Source: Mesaphorura yosii (lineage: Eukaryota; Arthropoda; Collembola; Poduromorpha; Tullbergiidae). Taken from it: a stretch of DNA of 64,000 nucleotides. This document shows, one piece after another, positions 50,923 to 62,599 of the stretch. Below the pieces are notes generated by a model that had not been told where the DNA came from, did not search any database, and saw only the letters and a program-made list of their open reading frames with translations. The translations under genes and the position numbers were made by a program. The stretch's first letter is position 1. Every line of letters begins with the position of its first letter. Location of the stretch: NCBI GenBank assembly GCA_009869945.1, contig WIXG01000048.1, positions 248,001 through 312,000 on the forward strand. The letters run 5' to 3'.

Positions 50923-53879
50923 ATGATGTTAATGTATGGAATTTTAGGAATGTCAAGGGGTAAAGCGAACATTCATTTTCTCTTCTCTCAAGTGTGGTGC
51001 ATGAGTGTCTTGGTCCTAATTCTGTCTCTCATGCTCTGCCCACCGAGCACTCAGTCCACGTCCGAGAAGGAGGCTGAACTTCAAAAACTGTTTCAACTCA
51101 GGTGAGTTTCTCTGTTTACTTTCATCTTCATAATTTCTTCCACGAGCGTCAGTCTCTCTGGAAACTCTTGTTTTCCTCCACTTGTCAAAATATTACATTT
51201 TATCATCTCAAGTTGTCCCGTAATTTTCATGAATACATTACTCACTTTTTTATCATTTCGGGTTCTGATCTTTCTTGACGCGTCAGTCAGTCCCGCAGTT
51301 GTCATCTTGCTACCCCACACATCGCAATCACAAAACTCACACTCTGAAGACTTTTTCCTTGCGCATGAGAAAGTCTGAGATTTTGAAGAATAGAATTATT
51401 GTGGCCAGTTTCGGTTCGTTAAGTAAGCAAATCACATTGAATCCTTTTCTGGTGCTCGTGAGACGTCAAGAACTCACGGCCTGAAAGTTATTTTACCATT
51501 ACGGAAACTCGCTGTCACGACTCACAACGCAATGTGAATGAATGCCATGGTTTGGTCAAGAACAAGGGATGGAAATGAGAATTAAGCGAGAGATTAGAAG
51601 ATGAATTTTTATAAAGATTAAAGCCCACGAGAAAGGTCATGTGAATGCCATAGAGTCCGGTCCTCCAGTTCTAACAGAATTACAATCATCCAATTTGTGA
51701 AGGCAAGGCAGGGCATCGAGGGACGTGGAATGGGGCTTTAAAAATAAAGAACCTGCATACATAATTCTAATGTGCACGCAGGCATTCCTTCACTCGGAAT
51801 TTATTATAATCCCTTAAGAGTATAGTATAGTAATAGTATGGAATCCATGAGACTAGGAATCAAGACCTTTCGTAGGACGACGAGTTCTTTTTATTCACGA
51901 TCGCATCGTGAAAGATGAGGCACGCAGATCGTCGTGTTTGTATTTATTGGTCGGATCAAGAGGTGATAGAGAGAGCACAAAAGGAGACACAACAGGTGAG
52001 AAAGTAAAATGTAAAGGGGAAAGGAGGACCGCGAGAGGAAAAGATGAATGATCCGGAGACCGAAACAAGACGCGATAAATTCTCGCAGGATTCTTGGACA
52101 CGCATTTTTTACGAATTCTGTTTGCCTCCGTTCCGTTGTTTTATTTGAATGCACTCGGCAACAATAAATCGTACGGAGTCTTGTGTGTGTCCTTTTAACT
52201 TTTAATTCCGTTCCCAACCGAAGCAACAGCGAACAACCCCTCGTCCGATTCACCGCTGATAATATTCAAATGTTATGCTTATGCATGCATGACATTAGTG
52301 AATTGATGATTGTGAAAGAAGTCTTTCCCATAAAAGGTCATCGGTTGACTCCAGGAATGAAAACCGTGGTTTATTCAGGAGATTATGATTGAATGCAAAC
52401 ACTGTTCGATGTACCACCAGCCTTGCTTTTGTAATTGCAGTTTCTTTCATTTGCTGTGCGCAGGAACGAAGATGAGTGGAAATCGGCTTGGCATTTGGAG
52501 AAACACGTTCGGTGTCGAGACCAGCTCCTGACTCACATGAACTGGGCTTGTCAAAAGGATATTTACCGCCTGGACAAAAAACCATCCAAGACAGACACGT
52601 TTCGAATCTTTATTCGAAAAGCTCAGGCGAACACGATGATCAAGCCATGGAGCGGGTACATCAGGTGAGTACCAAAATATTTAAGAATAGAACCAAATAG
52701 AGGGAGTGTGCTCTGGCGTAGACAGCGGAGGCTTATGCATTTTCAAATTAACGGCCATCAGCGTTCCGATCAGACCTTGGCACGAAATTGCGACGCAATT
52801 CTAGTAGAAAGCGTCAACAAAGTCCTCATCCTCAACCTAGCAGCATTCACAGTGAGCTTGCAAGTAGTACCTCGAAAGCACGCTTGGGTGTACACACGCG
52901 GTCCTCCTCCGCATTTTGGGTTTGCGGATGCCGAACGTAGTAAACTGCGTACGAGGGTAGCCTGCTTGTGTTACCATTTGTACAATCTGTTTGATTTGGC
53001 CAATTAAGAGCCTGATGCTTGTCTTAAGTTTCGAGCAGTAACATCGCGATTCGACTGTCCCGTTTGGAATTTTCACACATTTTGGACTTCACTTTCTGTA
53101 ATTTGAAAATGACTGGGCACACATTTACTGCCACGTACCAACTTCATTGTGATAAAATGACATGAATGCAAACTCCAATTCAAAAACCACACAATGAGCG
53201 TATGCGTGCTATAAATGTGGGCAGAGCGTTCTTTCTGATTGTTTTCTGCCGCCGTCTTTTGTGGCTGGAGAGTGTGAAAAGTGAAAGAGTCAAAAGGGTG
53301 AGAAACCCGCAAACTGCGAGCTGTGAATTATGAATTCGTTCTCCGCTTTGTGCGCCCGACGTGCGGTGGCTTACACTAAATATTCTAATCCCACCATAAT
53401 CCCCACAAATTAAATTCTACGTATGAACCAACCTACGCTAGGCCGACTAGGCGGCGTGCCTTGCGAGAGAGGAAGGAATATTAATAGCTGATTTAATGAT
53501 GATGGTACACTGAACGCGCTGAGAGATTGCAATGCAGTAATGCGGATGCGCTCTTGCTCAAACATTACCTGACATTACATAGAATCTCATTAGGAGCCGT
53601 GCAGATCCTCGTCTCGCTTTACTTCGCCGTGCAGTTTTGTATTCTTAATTCCTTCCCGTCATTTACTAACTTTTGCTTTCCGCCAAGAAAGAATTCTTTA
53701 AGTCCGAAGTTATATTGATTGAACAGCCAAATAACCGTGCTACTTTGTTTTCCAGGAGGAAACGAGAAGACAAATCCATCACGGACGAGTGCTGCAGTCC
53801 CGCCGGCTGCACTTGGGAAGAGTACGCCGAGTATTGTCCAGCACATCGTCGCTTTAGAGTCTCGCGATCTCGAACATAA
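50923..53879 (+). CDS. ILP7: insulin-like peptide 7 (relaxin-like) precursor
   Basis: Three exons (50923-51101, 52464-52664, 53756-53879) join in frame through two phase-2 introns to 167 residues. A hydrophobic leader (MSVLVLILSLMLCPPSTQS) begins at Met27. If translation starts there (51001) the precursor is 141 residues with an ordinary signal peptide; the upstream in-frame ATGs would bury it. B chain: RCRDQLLTHMNWACQKDIYR, Cys77 and Cys89 separated by 11 residues. A chain: DECCSPAGCTWEEYAEYC, Cys139, 140, 145 and 154. A basic RRKR site precedes the A chain and KK (98-99) follows the B chain, so a C-peptide is cut out as in insulin. The CTWEEYAEYC core is strikingly conserved with Drosophila dilp7. 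ILP7 is a neuropeptide thought to signal through leucine-rich-repeat relaxin-type receptors. Confidence 0.93.
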
Positions 53880-53971
53880 CAACGGTAATGAGAAACTTGA
53901 GAATCCAAAGCAAGAAAGCGGCAGCAGAATTGATCAGGAAATCATTTCTTAAAAGATTTCATCAAGTAACG

Positions 53972-53977
53972 AATAAA
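53972..53977 (+). other. polyadenylation signal (ILP7)
   Basis: AATAAA lies 93 nt past the ILP7 stop. Confidence 0.55.
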
Positions 53978-56900
53978 GATTTAGTTAATTATTTTGCTTT
54001 CCCGAGTTGCTGATTAAGCGGTCGACTCCAGTTGAATCTATTGTGTAGTTATTGTAGCATTTGCGTAGTCTAATTACTCTGAGCTTTTGTAGTCGTAATG
54101 AACTTATTCTGCGGTTAAACCCACGCCCGTGATGACTCTCCAATCCTCTCCATCTGCTCTAGATCTTGCGTACTCTACCCAATAGTTGTTCGTAATTAAT
54201 AAATCGTTGTGAGGTTGTGAGGTCGTATCGTACGATTTTGCAATTATTCAAATACTCCGGCGTTAATGAAGGGCAACCTTCCTCACATTTCCAGTTCAGC
54301 ATGGCGTTTTATTGTACAATATGGGAAGTGGTGGCTTTAATTTTTAAAGGCGCGGAGAGTCTGTCATGCGAAAAGTAGGAAAAGAGCACTGGAGTGTGAG
54401 TGCGCAAATGCTTCCCAAATGCTCCTCAGACTCAGAAGAGAAGAGCAGAGCAGACGCAATGCGTGAAGTTGGCCATCGTGGCTTGTGCTCTGCTCCGTCT
54501 TGAGCGGAAGATGTTTGTCTCGCAGATGTCGAAGACAAAAAGATTATAAAAAAACAGGATGACGAAGAGCCGATTGCGGATGATCTGTTTCGGTGTTCAG
54601 GAAGACACTTCCTGGCCCTTTTCTTCCCTCGGACGAGCAACATCTTCTTCCTCAGTCTTTCGGTCTCTGCACGAACAAAGATGCACCTTCTTCACCATAA
54701 ATAATTTTTAGCGGGAAAGATTTTCCTCACCCTGCTCCTCTGTACTCTCGTCTGCTGCCTGCCTTGTTCCAACAACCGAAACAATCTGTTCCTAGTTTCT
54801 TGAAATCCATACAATACAATAGCGCAACGTCTTACAAGAAAAGAAGACTGGGACGAAACGGAGCAACCACCTGCCCTTTCCCGTGCCAAACAGAAAGGCA
54901 GACGGTGTGCAGCTGCAATTTGGGAAACCCGAATAAGGTCGCCTTCGTACAGTCATTACAATACAAACCTCAAAGAGCTACGAGCATCGCTGACGCGAAG
55001 TCTGAAAGGCTCTTCGAATTCTCAAGAAAACTTTTCTTTTCTTAAGTCCAAGAGGTCCAAGTCTGAGATTGTCACCTCTCCTTTGCATCGCATTTTCATG
55101 CCTTTCTGATTGCACTGACGCATTATTGCCGTTACAACATTAAAGCTGAGGCAAGAAATGAATAAAAGCGATGCAATTTTTAAAGGAAATGAATGAACTT
55201 TCTGATTCGGGTCAGGTCAGTCAGAGTCCTTTAGCGTATCATGCTGGCTCACCTAATCAATAAGCAATAGACTATACGCAGAGGCAGAGTTCATCTGTTG
55301 TGCACGTTTGAATGAAAGTAGAGGGCCAGTAGGGAATGCCCGTCCAGGCGAAGGGAGTACATCATTCATCTGTTGAGCATCTACGCTAACGTACGTTGAA
55401 TCGTTTTTATAAAGTAGGCTTTCCGGCCCGATTTTTATGTTTCACTTCCTTGAAATGACCTAGTCACTATGATCTGGTTTGAATGAATCAGCACTGGTGA
55501 GAGGTGAGAAGCAAGAACAGGTTAGCAACGATTAGACCCTCAGATTTTGAAAACAGTTGTGTGCTTCTTAAAAATAGAACGAGTGTTGGATTATTATTTT
55601 ATCGCAATTATCAGGAACGAAACCAGTCGTTGGGTCTTCTCGTAACTCGCGTAATGGGTCCTGTAATCATGCTTCGAAGTCTGTACAAGGAACTTCCTCT
55701 CTACCTGAGAGGTGCTCGGCGATAAACTAATTTGATGGGTTCCTCTGTTGCTGACCATATTACATAAATAGCCATCAATCGCACCAATCAATCGGCAAAT
55801 AGTAGCGAATTATTGTCTGGGCTTCCAGCTTTGCATATCCTAGTGCGGAGATAATGGGCCTAGTCAGATTTTGTACGATCCGAAATGATTTCAGGGCTCC
55901 CCGAATCTATTCACAGGGATAGTCCTAAAGTCCGTCTACTTACCACCTGTAGCCACTGTGGAGGGGCACGATGTAAAACTTGTTGAGCTAGGTAACAGCC
56001 TAATCTTAGGTCCCGCAGCAGTGGCTTATAATTACCTCTCTTGGTGCATCCAATTCAGCGGAAGTGATGTCTTGTAAGTTTTTATGCCCAAGAAGCTGTT
56101 TCTGGTTTCCTCACTCTCAAATAACACGGAGCGCTAATAATGGTAGGGAGTCCTGCTTTCTTGGGACTTCGACAACCAACTTCCCTGTTCACAACTCGTG
56201 ATCTCATTTCCTGTCTCATCTTCCCGCTCTACGCGCCTCTCATCAATGCAAAATCTGTATTTGTTAAAGATTATGGATGACTGTCTTTCTTTCTTTCTTT
56301 CTTCGTCTTTTGTTCGTGATGCAACTAATCATTCGGTATACGGAAACGAACCTGACGCCTTTCCAATCTGTTGCAGCTTATGGCCACATTCGTCAGCTGG
56401 TCCGCTTCTTCAAGTTGTTTACCTCAATTCATTCATTCGCACGAGTCTGAATGAATGGAGCGGAAAGCAGCTTGCCGAATGTCCAATTCGTGCAACTTTC
56501 AATTTCTTTCATGTGCTCATAGGGAAATGGAACAGAGGGCGATTTCAACAGCTTGTCACTTCATTCTTCTTGATTCTGCCGTTTTGAGTTTACCCGAAGT
56601 GACGAGATAGACGCCATGAACAATACAACTTGACCTTGCTCAACTTAGGTAATAATTAGACTATCTCAATTTTGGTTCAGTTTTCTTCCAAACCATAAAC
56701 GACCGATCGGGGAAGTAATTAAGAGACTAGGAACCGTTGCTCATTTCATCGTGGAACGGCCGACCGCCAGACTACAAAATTATGCCACGATGCATTTCGA
56801 CAAATTACCGTAATTATTCACCAAACACTAATTCTTGTGAATTCCCGGCGCTTGGGGAATTTAATTGGGACGTCTGTTAGACGCGTTTGTAAAATCTTAG

Positions 56901-59900
56901 TTCTCAGCGCGGTCAACTTGTGTATTCGGCGGTTGGGTTCATGATCAGTGATCGGTCTACGACTTCCGAGAAATCATGGGTTCGAGTTTTTGTCTGTCTG
57001 CTCAGTTTTGGTTCTACTAGTATAAGAAATCAAGGGCAAACTTCATAATAAATATAAAATCCCAGATCAGATTTCCACGCCATAAGTCATCGATTATGAA
57101 AAGCGTTCAGTTCGAGGCTTTCGGTGCAGTTATTACGCATGATCTCGGCCCGTTCGGTAAATTACGGCATAAAACAAAGGGAAACCTCGTTACGCTGGGC
57201 AACGCAGCAAAATAGGTCTCAAATGAATTTTGTGGTCATAAATTCATGACCAGTCAATTACGCTGAGACCCACCTAAATGATAAATGCCTGGACCCGATT
57301 GAATGGATTTTCGAGTTGTTAATTTTATTGCTTTTCAATGCGTGCAACAGAAGCTCAGAAATGCCAACAATGTTTATGATATATTAGTCTAGTTTTTGGC
57401 TTTGTGGTTGCGTTCCTTCTGTAGAGCATTTGCATTTTGGTCCATTGAATGCAGATGATGCGTTTAATTTATTCAGACGGGCACCGCATTTTTCCATTGG
57501 CTACTGTTTTACTCCTTCCTGGATTTGTTTCTCTGAATAATAAACTGATTGCCTGTGTTTCAAATTTCTTTTCACTCCGTAAATTACGAATTAGAGTCTC
57601 GCCGGAAGAAATCAAGAGTTGCGTACGTACGGCATTGGAGTGCGAGCGATGTTTACCGAAGCAGGAGCATTACGTTGGCCAAGAGAATAATAAGTTGGGC
57701 GGTGGCTGGAAGATTGTTATGATTCTTCATTTATTGAAAAGGATAAAAAGTGGAAATTCGACTGGAGGAGATGATGATCATCGGCATGTACGCATCAAGT
57801 GGATGAGACGGCACATCTGCTACTGTGCAACCACTTTAAAAAGTAAAATTATTTCTCGCAGCAGCGTCGTGGTCTTTTGCTGCTGCTGTAAAAAAACGAG
57901 CAACATGTTGTTCCGTCTCGGATCGTGATGATGAGGGAAAGAAGGTGCGTATCACGGTAGCCTTCACACAAACGCACTGAGAAAACACGTATAATAATAT
58001 TAACCAGCAAAAAACCGGAGATGAAATGAAGCAACAAGCAGCACCTGGACTCAGTGTGCAGGGACGCACTGATTACTTTTTTAGAGAAACCCAGGGAGCG
58101 ACGACGCTGGAAAGGTTCAATTAACATGTGAGGCAAGGAACAAGAGAAAAGAAATTATCTATCTGGAAAAAGGAAAACATGTCCATTATGCTCCGTGGCC
58201 ATTGTTCTGCTTTTAAATCACACAATCAACAACAAAAACAGGCCCATGTGAAGATTACAATTACACAATCCATTTCTTGTTTCACTGCTGCGCTGCACAT
58301 GCAATCGGGATGCGAGGATTGCAGCTACCTGCACTCAAACTAGAAGAAAATTATGAGATGCGTTGAACATGGCTAATCCATTTTCTGTTATCAAATTATG
58401 GGGTCGATATCACAGGACCAGACAGAATTATCTGAGCCTTTTGAACCCAAAAGTTTATGGTTCGCTTTAATACATTAATACAAATTAAACTGGGGAAAGT
58501 GATCATGCCCTTAGAATCAGAGAACTTCAAATATTTCATAGCTCACGTTGTCTGCATTTGAGTCATACAAACAAAAACTGCATTCGAGTGGATTGGCGCA
58601 AGCAATAACGTGGTTTTAAGTTTATGAGCGTACAGTAAAATACGGCAAAATTACGACTACATTCGCCGAAAGTTCAAATTCTTAGGATGGGAATTTGCTT
58701 TTTTATGAAGCTACCAAGTCCGGGTGGCGGTTGCAGTTCCATTACATCTGCAGGGAAGTCACCAGTAGGCAGTCGGAAAACACACAAAACAGAAGAATGT
58801 TGAATATTATTATCTGAGTACACATGAAGACGGCTACTGTTTGAAAATTACCGCCTGCGAAATGGCATTTCAAATTACCATCCCGTACCATATAATCTCA
58901 GCTGAAGGTCCGCCGTTTTCGAAATTTGATTACCGTCTAGCTGCGTCAATTATCACGACGTGAATCTGGTCGTGTCAAGATTTGGTGCCAGCGTCTTTGT
59001 GTGTTTTAATGAGTCTTTACCCTGCACAAAAGTCCTGCTGGATTTTCACGTCGTGAACGAGCAACAAATTATTCGAACAAGTCTTCTCCTACATGAATAT
59101 AAAAGTGAGAGAACAGGAAAAGGAGTCGGTGTCTTTTTACATTTAAAAAATCAGATTATTATTCAGGAGTGATACAAGAAAACGTCGGGGACGTGGACAA
59201 GGAACACGACAGAGGAGCCGTGCGAGTGGAAGCCGAAAGTAAGGCACGGGCGGACTGGCACAAAGGAACCGAAAGCATTCTTTTCTTTCTTGCGCCGCGA
59301 TTGTTTGTTCCAGGCCATGATAATCAAATCTCTCATCCTCGTACCTCCACACACTGACCTCATTATAATGTAAAATTAGATGATACAGGCCACCCAAAGC
59401 AATAACAAAGGCCCACAAGAAGAAACAGGACGAGGAAGTCCGTCGGCGCAACTTCTCTCAGCCTGCACAAAGGGCACTGTACCCGTCTCTTTAAAAACTT
59501 TGAATATTGCGCATTGTTAGCGCAACGTTCGAATGTAAATTTGAATGAGACGGAATGATTTCAGTCACTCTGAAGCAACACACAGCCAGCAGACGGGAAG
59601 ATCTGACGGAGAAATACGATGGTTGAGACGAAAATTTTTACCGCACTAATTTAAAAGTCTGAATCAGCATAATAGAAAATCGTCCGGGGCGTCGGACTGG
59701 AGTAGACAACTCGAGCCAGCAGTGACTGACTGCGCTGGGCCTCATCCGACGAACGCACGTCTCGTCTGAAAGAATTACGTTTAAATCAGTGGTGTGTAGC
59801 TACTCTCAGTGCGGGATGGATCGTGGATCGGGAATGAGTGACCGCTTCGGGCATGAAAAATTCAAACTTTTCTCATGGAATTGAAGCTGTGAATAATGAT

Positions 59901-60430
59901 TATTCGAAATTTCTGGTATTCGGTGCATTCTTCCACTCGTCCATTTCATTCACCTTCGTGACCACCTGAAAACCCTTCAGATTAGAATTATTCTGATTCC
60001 AACTCCAATTTACTCTCGAAAAGTTCTTTGTCTTTCTCGAAATCATCTCTCATCTCTAGTCCGTCCATCCCATTGTTCTCCCACACACATGTGCACGGCA
60101 CCCTTCAGGAATTCGGTCAGTCAGTACAAACGCTTTTAACTGAGCAACGGTCAAGTCACGCCGCAGCTCAGTTAAAGATCCCATTCAGAATTCCGACTCG
60201 ACGGTACAGGTTAACGCAGTGCGAGGTTCCATGGGGAAAGATGACTCGGAGGATAAGGGAAGGGGTCACGTTGTCCTGCCGTATTTGATCGGTTGATCAA
60301 AGAGAACACCCTAGTGTGACAGCATGTATAATCGAATTGATTGCCATTTAATCTGGATGAAAGGAACCGAAACATTTTGTACGAGAACGACTGTGAAAAT
60401 GATGCACAATGAAGTCGGTCTTCTTTCTTA
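53978..60430. other. 6.5 kb with no gene seen
   Basis: Several ORFs of 70-160 codons occur, the longest at 57449-57928 (plus). None shows a domain, signal peptide plus processing sites, or phase-compatible neighbours. A TTTC tetranucleotide run is at about 56285-56302. This could be ILP7 3' regulatory DNA or the upstream region of a gene beyond the window. Confidence 0.4.
56285..56302. repeat. TTTC microsatellite
   Basis: About four and a half TTTC units in non-coding DNA. Confidence 0.75.
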
Positions 60431-60437
60431 CTCCCTA

Positions 60438-61129
60438 TTTATAATATAATATCGAGAGTCTGCTGCGGTCGCTCCAACTTTCTATCATCGTCTAGTCATC
60501 AACATCAACGAACTCACGTCTTCAAAAATATGAAAAAGTGCATTTTTATTGCCAGACAGATCATACGTCCTAATAAGCTTGAAAGGTGAGGCTGAGGTCT
60601 GGTGATCACAGATGCCGACGCTCCTCAGCCGTTAATGCCAATGTCATTCTTATTTATTAACGTGTCCAGCTAGAAATTCAGAATTTTAGTAAGGAAACCT
60701 CTTCATTTTCCAGAAAGACGTGTATGAGAGGTTTTTATTGACGAATTCGCCAAAGCGCTTGCGTGTCATTCGTGAAAAACGTAGCAGGTGAGCTAGTTTG
60801 AGACTGTAAAATATGTTGCAGGCTGCGAGGTTGCGTAAGTGCATTATTATTCAACATTATGCAGGGCATGAGAAGGGTCATCTCGACAATCTTCTTGAGC
60901 TGGTTTGAGTTAAAGTCTGAAGGGGTGCATTATTCTCTCCGAGAGAGGAAGGGTGAGCACCTCTGAACCTTTTCATTGCTGCTTATTCAACTTTTTTATT
61001 CTCTCTCGTACAGGTGTTGTTATGAAACATAAATTACTACACGCATCAGGACCAAACCAAAGAATGCTCAACCAGACGAAGAAATACGCTGGGAACAACA
61101 CGAATCTATATAAAAAAACGGCTGACTAA
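60438..61129 (+). CDS. candidate small spliced gene, 66-residue ORF, unrecognised
   Basis: A TATA-like TTTATAAT lies at 60438. Downstream are possible exons ending at donor 60585 (AAAG|gtgagg), 60714-60787 (TTTTCCAG before, gtgagc after), 60865-60952 (TATGCAG before, gtgagc after) and from 61014 (long pyrimidine tract, GTACAG). The last intron is 61 nt and the one before it 77 nt, both typical of this genome. An ORF starts at ATG 60868, crosses the 60952/61014 junction in phase and ends at TAA 61129. It begins MRRVISTIFLSWFE and is basic after that. An earlier ATG at 60530 would give only a 27-codon upstream ORF. No family is recognised. It could be a small peptide gene, a long non-coding RNA, or chance. 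Confidence 0.3.
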
Positions 61130-61685
61130 ATGTCTCCTCGAAACTCATCACCAGTCCTCGCCTTATTCTTCATCACGTGAGGCTGCTCAAGTCGCAGGGC
61201 GAGCGACTCTGCATGGAAAGGCAATCATTTCGTATTATTTTAAGGCGGGGTCGATAAAGCAAAGTGAGTACTTGAGCTTGAGCATCTGGATGTGCATCTC
61301 ACCCGCATCCGTATCTCTTTCTCTGGGAATCGTGAGGTGACTCATTTCGTGATCAGGGAAACGATTCTTTCGCGGCACAGAAGAGAATAATTAATTTGTT
61401 GTGTGGTTTCGAGCCCAAAGCCTGGTAAAACTTCCAGGTACGACGACTGTAATTCTGAAGCGGTTGAGCTTTTCAATACATCACCCTTAAATCCATGCAT
61501 TCTTCTTTATTATGCGATGATTCACATTTGCATCGTTTCACTGCAAATTATTCCAACATGAGTTACTAGATGGAGAAGAGGCGAAGCCGTTTTGAATAAT
61601 ACACGAAGCTAGAACACACTCTACTACAACTACAGCTATTTAAAATGACGATATAATTACACTTATCATTGCATTCGTCATTCAT

Positions 61686-62565
61686 TCACTGTTTTTCCTC
61701 TCTTGACCGAAATGTCATACCGGATAAGTTATACTTTGCCAAATCATCTCGATTTCCAATTAAGTTTACCATCTCAGAAACTTCACGTGGATCAAGCCTG
61801 AATAGCAATTGTTGAAATTGTACGTATGTTGAATGAATGGGCTGGGCCGTAACCTTGGGACGGGAGAAGATCATCAGCCCTGGATCCCGAGTACATTTTT
61901 CACATAAAAGTATACCCCTGGATTGGGGAATTTTTCATTGACAGAAAAATAACCACAAAAGTCAATCATCAGATTCGTTGATTGCGTAAATGTAAACTTC
62001 GTCGGTGGAAATGCAGAAGTTCAAATGCGCTTTGCATTCCAGATGAGACGATGATTCTATTCGTTTAAAAATTAAAGCTGCATACTTTGATGGGGATAAA
62101 GGTGATTGAACCGTCGTCAACAGACGCCGGCAGATGATGATATCCTGTGCAGAATATACCTCTCTGCTGCACGATTCAACAATGGGCAATTATTCCACTC
62201 ACCGCAGATGGTGAGACGAAGTAGTTCTGGAAACTGGTACTGGGACCAATTTGCAAGGTAATAAGATCGGCAATCAAGTAGCTTTCATTGCCTGTTGTGA
62301 GATAACATTCACATTCCCGCTTGCCACGCAACAGTAAATCAAAGCTCACATTCTTTGTCTTTGTGTTTTGGGATTAAATTCAAGAAATTGCAATTCGGAG
62401 CGTGATTGTTGTCAGAGCTTGTTTAATCTCAGCATAGGAATTCCTTGTCTTTTTAAAGTCAATTATAGTCTCGCTTTTCGTGTAATGTTTGCACTTGATC
62501 GCTTGCTTTGCCTCCAGCACTTGCAGTCGGTCTCCTTTCTTTCGAAGGAAGAAGAAAAAGTACAA
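61686..62565 (-). pseudogene. unrecognised coding-like exons, gene fragment or decayed gene
   Basis: Several minus-strand stretches read like protein. 62565-62380 includes DRLQVLEAKQAIKCKHYTKS. About 62345-62203 includes SFDLLLRGKRECECYLTTGN and ends at a good donor (GCG|gtgagt). 62144-61962 includes LECKAHLNFCISTDEVYIYA, follows an acceptor (CTGCACAG) and ends in TGA. The last two join in phase over a 58-nt intron. About 61917-61686 includes GILLCEKCTRDPGLMIFSRP and also ends in a stop. The first and last segments could not be joined in frame to the middle pair, so the region may be a broken gene, parts of two genes, or coincidence. No family is recognised. Confidence 0.25.
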
Positions 62566-62599
62566 GGAACACTATTCAATTATTTTGAATACTTCTGCA

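Noticed and set aside
56198-56587. 129-codon plus-strand ORF beside the TTTC repeat
   Set aside because: The open frame is partly produced by the pyrimidine repeat; no motif or splice context supports it.
57449-57928. 159-codon plus-strand ORF
   Set aside because: No domain, no matching splice partners, and irregular composition. The length is possible by chance in non-coding DNA of this size.
60822-60834. 13-nt microexon with good acceptor and donor in the small-gene candidate
   Set aside because: It would require a 34-nt intron before it, below the size any intron in this window shows.
61107-61115. TATATAAAA sequence followed by ATG at 61131
   Set aside because: The ATG is only about 24 nt downstream, before or at any start site, and the sequence lies inside the candidate small ORF.
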